Source of the DNA: Siphonodentalium dalli | Taxonomy: Eukaryota > Mollusca > Scaphopoda > Gadilida > Siphonodentaliidae | Reading direction: 5' to 3' | Length of the DNA stretch: 64,000 bases | Assembly (NCBI GenBank): GCA_032622095.1 | Contig: CP136067.1 | Coordinates: 50,571,899-50,635,898 of the forward strand | Shown: positions 57,659-64,000 of the stretch, in pieces | How the letters are laid out: each line of letters starts with the position of its first letter | How positions within the stretch are numbered: position 1 is the stretch's first letter | Translations under genes and position numbers: made by a program | The notes under the pieces: generated by a model | Told to the model about the DNA's origin: nothing | Seen by the model: the letters and a program-made list of their open reading frames with translations, nothing else | Databases searched by the model: none

Positions 57659-59809
57659 TTATGTGTACCCATACCATGTATGGTACACATAATGCCGACG
57701 TCCGGATCAACCATCTGTCGTTCGTCCGTCCGTCTGTCCGTAGACACTTGCTATCCGATTCAATTACTTGAATATTTTTTATCGGATCGTGTTAAAATTT
57801 TATGTGCATGTTTATGATAACACACTCCTCACCTGTATAGTTTTTGGTATCGATCGGTTAATCGGTTTAGAAATTATTAACACTTTGCATCCACACATAG
57901 TCATGTTCTATCTGATGCCATAACTTAAGTATTTTTTGACCGATTGTGTTCATATTTGATATGTAGGTTTATGATGACACTCCCCCCACCTGTATAGTTT
58001 TTGGTATTGATTGGTTGATCGGTTTAGAAAATAATTAACCCTGCACACAAATGCTATCTGATGCATCTAAGTTAAACAATTTTCTTCTGATATGCCTCAT
58101 ATTTCTTACCTAGGTTTTTCTTAGCACGTTCTTTATCTGTATGGTTTTTGGTATCGTTTATTTAACCCTTTCTGCTCTTGTTTTTAAATAGAATTCATCC
58201 AAGCTGTGTTGACTTAAATATTTTTCATCTGATCAGCACCAAATTTGGTACATCTGGTCCTCACCCCGAAATACAGATCAGGTTCGAATTTGAGTTTGAT
58301 CTGGTATATTTTAACAGAGTTATGGCCATTTAAAATTCAAGTAGCTGATAATCTAATTAATGCCTGCAGGCACTGTTAGCTTAAAAGAGGAGATCTTATT
58401 ACACAGCCAGTGTCTTATTGGAAATGAGTTTTGTTTAGCTTGACATTAGATAAATACCATGGCTCACAGAGTCAAATCTCTTTAGACACATCACAGGGAT
58501 GGTGGTTCTCTCCTGTATGGACCAGAACACCTGATCAAACAAATCTCTCAACACTAATAAAATTTCTCTCCTGACTCTCAGACTCTATCACACACAGTGT
58601 GCTAGCATCTCTAAAACATTGACAAATCCATGATTGATGACTCTCTGGTCCATTCTTTGTTCTGTACAAAATTAATTTAACCCCTTTGTTGAAACAGGTT
58701 CATGACATTAGAGACTGACTTATTGTATGGGTTTCTAAATCCAATGACATGCTTTTATAGACTGTTTGTGTTTATCAGTTCATTATTTTGGGTAAGATTA
58801 ACCCCATTCTATCCGATTTTATATCCATTGATTATGTTTATAGTTCTTGGCATAGTTTTAATGATAACACACCCCTAACCTGCACAGTGAGGGTCATTTG
58901 GTTTATTTGCTCAAAAATATTAACACCCTCCACCAATCCTGTTGACACAATGTGATAACTAAATATTTTTCACTTGATCACTATATAAATAATTGCATCC
59001 ATGTTAATGATGAAACATTCTTCACCTGTATAAATTTTGGTATCGATTGAATGATTTTGATAATATATTAACAGTAACTTCAATTATATTTCCGCTGTTT
59101 AGATACATTATATCTTTCCAATGATCAGCTTAGAAGAAAATTAACCCACCCCATTCCATAGTCATACAGTATGCTATTCAATGTAATGAATCTAATATTT
59201 TCAATCTGACCAATCTCATACTACCTCTAGCTATCTGAAAATTCTGCATAAAAACATTTTATATCCAATCATTATCAATCATTTTATATCCAGGTCTATA
59301 CATCCCTCACTTGTATAGTTGTTCAGGTATTGATTAGTTTTTGAATCGGGAACTATTAACTCTTTTGTCCCATCTAAATGATCCCAAGAATTTTAATATG
59401 CAGCTAACACAAAACATAATAAAAAAAATAACAATATTAAAAAAATCATAATATGTTATGTCTCGCATTCCAGTGTAATAAGCAAATAAATAAATATTTT
59501 GTCTTTAACTGCTATGGTGCTTCTCTCTGACTATGGATTGAGCTTAATTAGCTTTATCACTCTATAAGATATATCTGTGTTGAAGTGACTTAATAGGTTG
59601 AAATGGAATGCCACATCCGTGTTCCTATTATGTTTATGTGAGCAAGGTGCCCAATAAGTCTGATTCCACTTGTGACCTTAATAGTAAGGTGTCAATTATT
59701 GAAACTTTTGCACTCGTGAAAAGGTTGGTGTAAGGATTTATTAAAATAGCTAATCGGTATCGCCAAGGTATGGGTTAAACATCTGCAGATCGTGATCGGC
59801 CTCTCGTTC
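57659..59809 (+). mobile_element. Composite repeat element, copy 2 (diverged interior)
   Basis: Same start (TACCCATACCATGTATGGTA, CGACGTCCGGAT, CGTCCGTCCGTCTGTCCG) and same end (TATCGCCAAGGTATGGGTTA ... GATCGTGATCGGCCTCTCGTT) as copy 1. The interior is different: degenerate units with TTTTTGGTATCGATTG, GTTATGGCC and CACCTGTATAG. Older or internally unrelated, with the ends conserved. Confidence 0.65.
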
Positions 59810-60424
59810 TAAATTTTGCAAAAATCTGGGAAATTTCGGTATAATGTGGTAGTATACATGTATTGACCCTCAAGCATAACCAAATTGAGAAAAAATTAAA
59901 AACATGTTTTTAACATGATTTTTTTCAGAATTTTAAAAAAATTGACGTCAATTTTTTTTCTTCTGCCAACATGTTTAACTTTAAGTCCATTCAAGGACAT
60001 GCTCAAGACAACAAATCGATGGATACTTGTCACCGAGCTATCCACTGGGGAAAGAGAGACATTAAACTGACCACTAAACAATTGTTAACGAGAAATCGCA
60101 AAGCCTGTAAAACCTGAAAACTAAACTGCATGTACAGGGTTCATTGCCAACTAACCAGATTATCCAAAGTTGAACCAACCTGCCCAAAACTTTATCTAGG
60201 TAATCTGGAGCCTGATATATATATTGATTTGTATGGTGCCACAATCTTACAAACATGTGGGGGAGGGACTCCGAGGGAGAAATAACACAAATCTGCAGAA
60301 AGCAGCAAATGTTCTGAAATTGATATTGTTTTGAAGAAAATGCCACTTGCATAATATACATTGCATTTTTGGGACTTGTTGGTCTGTCTTTAAAAATCTT
60401 CTGTATGTTGTGATATGTTATATA
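59810..60424. other. Non-coding, nothing recognised
   Basis: The two minus-strand frames (61 and 95 codons) show no domain. Confidence 0.45.
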
Positions 60425-60520
60425 GAGGATCTACAACGAGTCCCCAGTTTATAGTGGAATTTACTGGACGAGTTTTGTAAATTCCGTTATAAACTGGGAC
60501 GAGTTGTAGATTCTATTTAT
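60425..60520. repeat. Hairpin, about 37-bp arms
   Basis: ATCTACAACGAGTCCCCAGT with TTATAGTGGAATTTAC pairs with GTAAATTCCGTTATAAACTG and GGACGAGTTGTAGAT. The motif GGATCATGTAATAAAT at about 60894 mirrors ATTTATTACATGATCC at 60516, so a larger 500-bp inverted structure may exist. Confidence 0.7.
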
Positions 60521-62494
60521 TACATGATCCAAAACCTTGACAAAACATACTTAAATCAACAAATGGGACGCGAAACTAACATCGGCTTCTATAAGGCCTG
60601 CGATGACGTTTCACGTAACTTTGAGTTGTTTGCCGCGTAAAGATATAGTCCCAGACAAATAAAGACTCTTTGGCGTATATAATGGCGTATATTTAATGAC
60701 ATAACTTTTCAAACTCTTCATTCATTATAGTTTATTGGAAAAATAATGGAAGCCATATTATTTTGAGACGTAGCATACGGAATGTAAATAGACGACAAAC
60801 CGGAAGTCAAAGGTCACGTGGCACTATTTCCTGTTATTAAACGAACGTTTAATATCACAATTTATAGAATGGGTTTATTGAATGGAATAAGGGTAGGATC
60901 ATGTAATAAATAAATGTACTGTACGCACATGCCATTATAATACAATGTATGTTTATTTGTTGAATTTGATTTATTATTTCATCAATTTGAAACAAAAATA
61001 AGCACACTTTATTATGAACCTGTCTCATTTTCATACTTTCCCAGTAAAGGTACCAGTACTACTTCGTAGTAGTACCAGGGATGTGGCGACATTGGAGGGG
61101 GGGGGGGGGTGACTTACCCCCCACCCAACTTTGGTAAACAAAATTCAAGTTGGAAATTTCATACCTGACATGTCATTAGTTGGAAATTTCACACCAACAA
61201 TAGTTTTTTCCAACATTTTATTTGTTATTTTTAGACCAACATTTGCATATTTACCTACTTTTTGGTAAAATGTTTTGAGTGAAATGTCACTTTCTTCATT
61301 GTTCATTGTCAACGCAAATTTTTTAATATAAATTAAAAAGTTAACAGAAGAAATTAAAATTAGTTTCTAAAATTTACACACATAGTGTATGAAGAGCATC
61401 CATTTACAGGCAGTAGTGGCAATAGTTGCAGAATGAAACGTTTGAGATGTTGATTTGTCTGTTGACATTGATATCAAAAAACAGAAAGACAAGTTTGACC
61501 CCCCCCCCCCCCCCCCCCCCCCCATTCACAGTCTGAGTCACATGGCCAAGAACAAGGAGCAAGGTGTGCTGATGAATCAAATGTGAAATCCAAGATAAAA
61601 TTCCGAAAAAAAATGATAAGCTCTCATTACCCCAAGAATCCGTATGAAGTTTGTTGACGATTGAATGAGAGATGTGGCCTTTTGGGTATGCCAATAGCAA
61701 TCGTTGATGCACGCACGGACGACAACCAATGACAATAGCTCAAACTTGATATTGTTCAGTTGAGCTTAAAATGTAGTCTACAAATATGTGCGAGGAGATG
61801 TGGTCGGCTTCCGTCAGCCTTGCAACATACCAGATTGGACCCCCTGTACCACTTCAAAGTCAGATGGGAAACAGTGGGAAAAGCCGTTCATGGAAAATTC
61901 TTTGGTGAATGTTTTTTTATCTGTGCTTTGCATTCATACAGAATACGAATGGGGACAGGCAATTCGTTCATTGTTTTTTTCATGCACAAAGTTAGGCAAG
62001 ATGCATTAACAAAACAAACCAAAAAAATCCAGAAAATGAAAAAAAAATTGGCATACATATAAAGAAAGTGCCAATTTTAATCAGTTACGTTAAATAATTA
62101 CCCCAAAATCATTTATAGTGAAGCGATTTGATGTAGTTTAATTTTAACGACGAACGTCGAAAATAGGGAAAATTGGTACATGACTAAATAAAAATCACCT
62201 GAACAAGAAAATGTCAAGCCAAAATTAGCTGCTATCAAGTGTTATTGATACATGTTCCAATACATTATCGATATATATATAGTTTATTCTTCTTCTTACT
62301 GTGTAAATCAAAGCAGTTTTATTTTGTAATGTTGCGCTTTTGGTGATAAATACAAATGGCGATTTCCGTTTCGACAGATGCAAAACGTGGAAAACTGGAA
62401 CGATGTGAAGATGCTATTAGTTGAATTACGCAATTTCAATAACAATTAACAATGATTTTGGAGGGCATTGTGGTGTTCTATACACAGTATCCAG
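60521..62494. other. Non-coding; poly-G/C tracts
   Basis: A G-run at 61097-61110 and a C-run at about 61499-61522. A small palindrome GGTACCAGTACTACTTCGTA at about 61049 continues into its complement. The frames at 61404-62062 lie around these tracts and show no domain. Confidence 0.5.
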
Positions 62495-63562
62495 GGCTCA
62501 AAATACATTTAAGATGGAGGTAAAATGGAAACATTTGAATGGGGAATTCAGTGTAATGGGTGTTAATTTTTGAGAAAAGATTGATCAAACCTAACCTTAG
62601 GCCTACAAGTTACAAAGCGCAGGTGACGATATCATACCTTTTTGGAAAGTTTGAAGACTCATCTAGTGATGGGTGCGTCGAAATACCAAGCTGATGAAAA
62701 ATAAGGCGGAACATGACATTTAAAGCATGTTTTGTGCTGTATAATGAAGAAATAAAACGAAATAATGCAACATGAGTTTTGAACTTTTGATGACATATTT
62801 TGATGAAAATATTCTAACTATAATCAATATTAATCAATAGAAGCATTTCTGGATGGGGGTCTTCGATTCATATCTAATATTTTATACCCGGTAACTATAT
62901 AAGACATGTTTACAAAGAGATAGACCATCTTTAAGAAACCTTGCATGATTACATATTACTGTCAAAACGTCCCTGAAATCTTATTGCTAAGCCTGGCTAA
63001 TCCACGATGGCACATCAGTAATTAATCAACAAAGGCTACCATTATGCCGAGGAAAATTAATTACCACCTGTCTCGGATGCACCAAGCAGTACCGGTAAAT
63101 ACCAAGCTGAAGTTTTCGCGATCGCCGCACTGTTTTCTATAGATTTACGCTCGCTATGTCATCAAAACTCAAATATTCATTATACAGCACAAAACATGCT
63201 TTAAATGTCATGTTCTGCCTTATTTTTCCTCAGCTTGGTTCAGCTTGGTATTTCGACGTTCCACTGTTGACAACGCGAAGCGGATTTTTGATTTTCATCC
63301 CAGGATGTATATTATTGGACATTATTAAAAAGTAGGTCACCATTGTTTATCATTGTTTATAATATTTCCATCAAATGTCACAAAACAAAACATAAAATGA
63401 AAAATCAACCTTTGCGTTGTCACTAGATATATGCTCAAACATTCCAACAAGACATAAAGTATTATTCTATGGTTTGTAAATATTGAGTAATCTTGTGTTG
63501 AAAATTAACGCTGAATTCCCTGGCCATTTAAATGTTGCCACTTTACCTCCCTCTTAATTTTG
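62495..63562. mobile_element. Foldback element, about 1.07 kb, beside the ACAA2 start
   Basis: The left arm (GGAGGTAAAATGGAAACATT, GGGAATTCAGTGTAATGG, TCGAAATACCAAGCTGATG, GACATTTAAAGCATGTTTTG, TGCTGTATAATGA) is mirrored on the right (TCATTATACAGCACAAAACA, TGCTTTAAATGTCATGTTC, CAGCTTGGTATTTCGACG, TTAACGCTGAATTCCC, AATGTTGCCACTTTACCTCC). There is no open frame of note. Identity is higher in the inner arms than at the ends. Confidence 0.75.
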
Positions 63563-63859
63563 CGAGAAGCAAATTAGTCATGAAGCACTGAAATTGAAAA
63601 TTGAAAAGTTTCGTGAGAATCATGAGAATTGATTCGGTGATTCTCGTCGAATCTTAAATCCTGATCACTGTTTTACTGGGCATTAATTAATCAGATAATA
63701 AGCTGCCAACTCATCACGCAACATGACACATGTGACACATGGAATTTTATGGATTATGCCAGAAATTTGGGAATAGAAATGTGTGTATTAAATCAAAGGT
63801 CCAGTATCAGGCAATTGCTTTGGTGCATTGAGTGAAGGACATTTGTGAAAGATCAACTG

Positions 63860-63890
63860 ATGTTAACATGGTCTAGGATCCGACTGACAG
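63860..63890 (+). CDS. ACAA2: Candidate first coding exon of ACAA2 (tentative)
   Basis: ATG followed by nine codons (MLTWSRIRLT) and one base, ending at CAG|GTAATG, a consensus donor. The one leftover G plus AG from the next exon gives GAG, keeping the thiolase frame. An in-frame TGA lies upstream at 63833. The short Arg/Ser/Thr-containing, acid-free N-terminus would suit mitochondrial import, and other thiolases have a similarly short first coding exon. The implied intron is only 51 bp, which is the main doubt; the true first exon could lie further upstream. Confidence 0.45.
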
Positions 63891-63941
63891 GTAATGTCAT
63901 TTCAGCATGCTAATATCATATTCCTTTATTGTTCCTTTCAG

Positions 63942-64000
63942 AGGTGAAAGACGTTTTCATTGTAGCAGCTAAGAGAACAGCCTTTGGTACATATGGCGGT
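63942..64000 (+). CDS. ACAA2: 3-ketoacyl-CoA thiolase, mitochondrial (partial exon)
   Basis: Catalyses the last step of fatty-acid beta-oxidation in the mitochondrial matrix, splitting 3-ketoacyl-CoA with CoA to acetyl-CoA and a shortened acyl-CoA. After two phase bases the exon reads VKDVFIVAAKRTAFGTYGG and runs off the window. This is the conserved N-terminal start of the ACAA2 branch of thiolases (V-F/V-I/V-V-AAKRT-x-FG-x-YGG). It is preceded by TGCTAAT (good branch site), a T-rich tract and TTTCAG ending at 63941. The catalytic Cys and His residues lie beyond the window. Another thiolase of the same fold is possible, but the AAKRT-FG-YGG pattern fits ACAA2 best. Confidence 0.85.

Noticed and set aside
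62358-62425. ATGGCGATTTCCG as the ACAA2 start exon
   Set aside because: The frame runs into a stop without a suitable donor in the needed phase; 63860-63890 fits better.

Overview
This is animal genomic DNA, AT-rich, intron-bearing and densely packed with transposon remains. It is not bacterial: there are no operons or ribosome-binding sites, and nearly every open frame over 60 codons is a chance frame or part of a repeat. The repeat types suggest a marine invertebrate, most likely a mollusc or other lophotrochozoan. They include (GTCY)n followed by a tandem repeat of about 150 bp containing GAGTTATGGCCC, CCATCTTGGATTT-type repeats, and TTCGGAGTTATGG minisatellites. That placement rests on remembered repeat character, not on a search.

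Only two host genes can be supported. On the minus strand, 34090-34606 is the first coding exon of a secreted frizzled-related protein: a signal peptide plus a complete ten-cysteine frizzled domain, ending at a GTAATG splice donor. At the right edge, 63942-64000 is an early exon of the mitochondrial 3-ketoacyl-CoA thiolase ACAA2. It is preceded by a branch site, a pyrimidine tract and an AG, and a candidate start exon lies 51 bp upstream. The later exons of both genes were not found.

The rest is mobile DNA. Region 0-19 kb holds foldback (MITE-like) elements, including a TTAA-flanked family with TIR CCCTTTACCCAACA (1893-2284) whose core is two 69-bp hairpins. The same hairpin pair sits inside a different TIR element at 18007-18457. 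A MITE is nested in another MITE at 5243-5972, and a 1.3-kb inverted minisatellite structure lies at 12280-13560. Region 19-24 kb has inverted arms around a 5'-truncated but open LINE reverse-transcriptase frame (20587-22569). Region 24-34 kb holds more foldbacks and LINE ends. Region 37-43 kb has broken LINEs and a recent 1.16-kb tandem duplication with a TTAA MITE exactly at its junction.

Region 42.75-51.9 kb is the most interesting stretch. Imperfect inverted termini beginning TAGGGCGGCTAA lie 9.1 kb apart. They enclose a degraded gene of an uncharacterised multicopy family (conserved core plus C-terminal CXC cysteine motif), a broken LINE and other repeats. Region 55-60 kb carries two copies of a composite element with a conserved start, a (GTCY)n tract and a 3' hairpin; the first has a near-perfect 150-bp tandem array. 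Region 62.5-63.6 kb is a foldback of about 1.07 kb directly upstream of the ACAA2 start.
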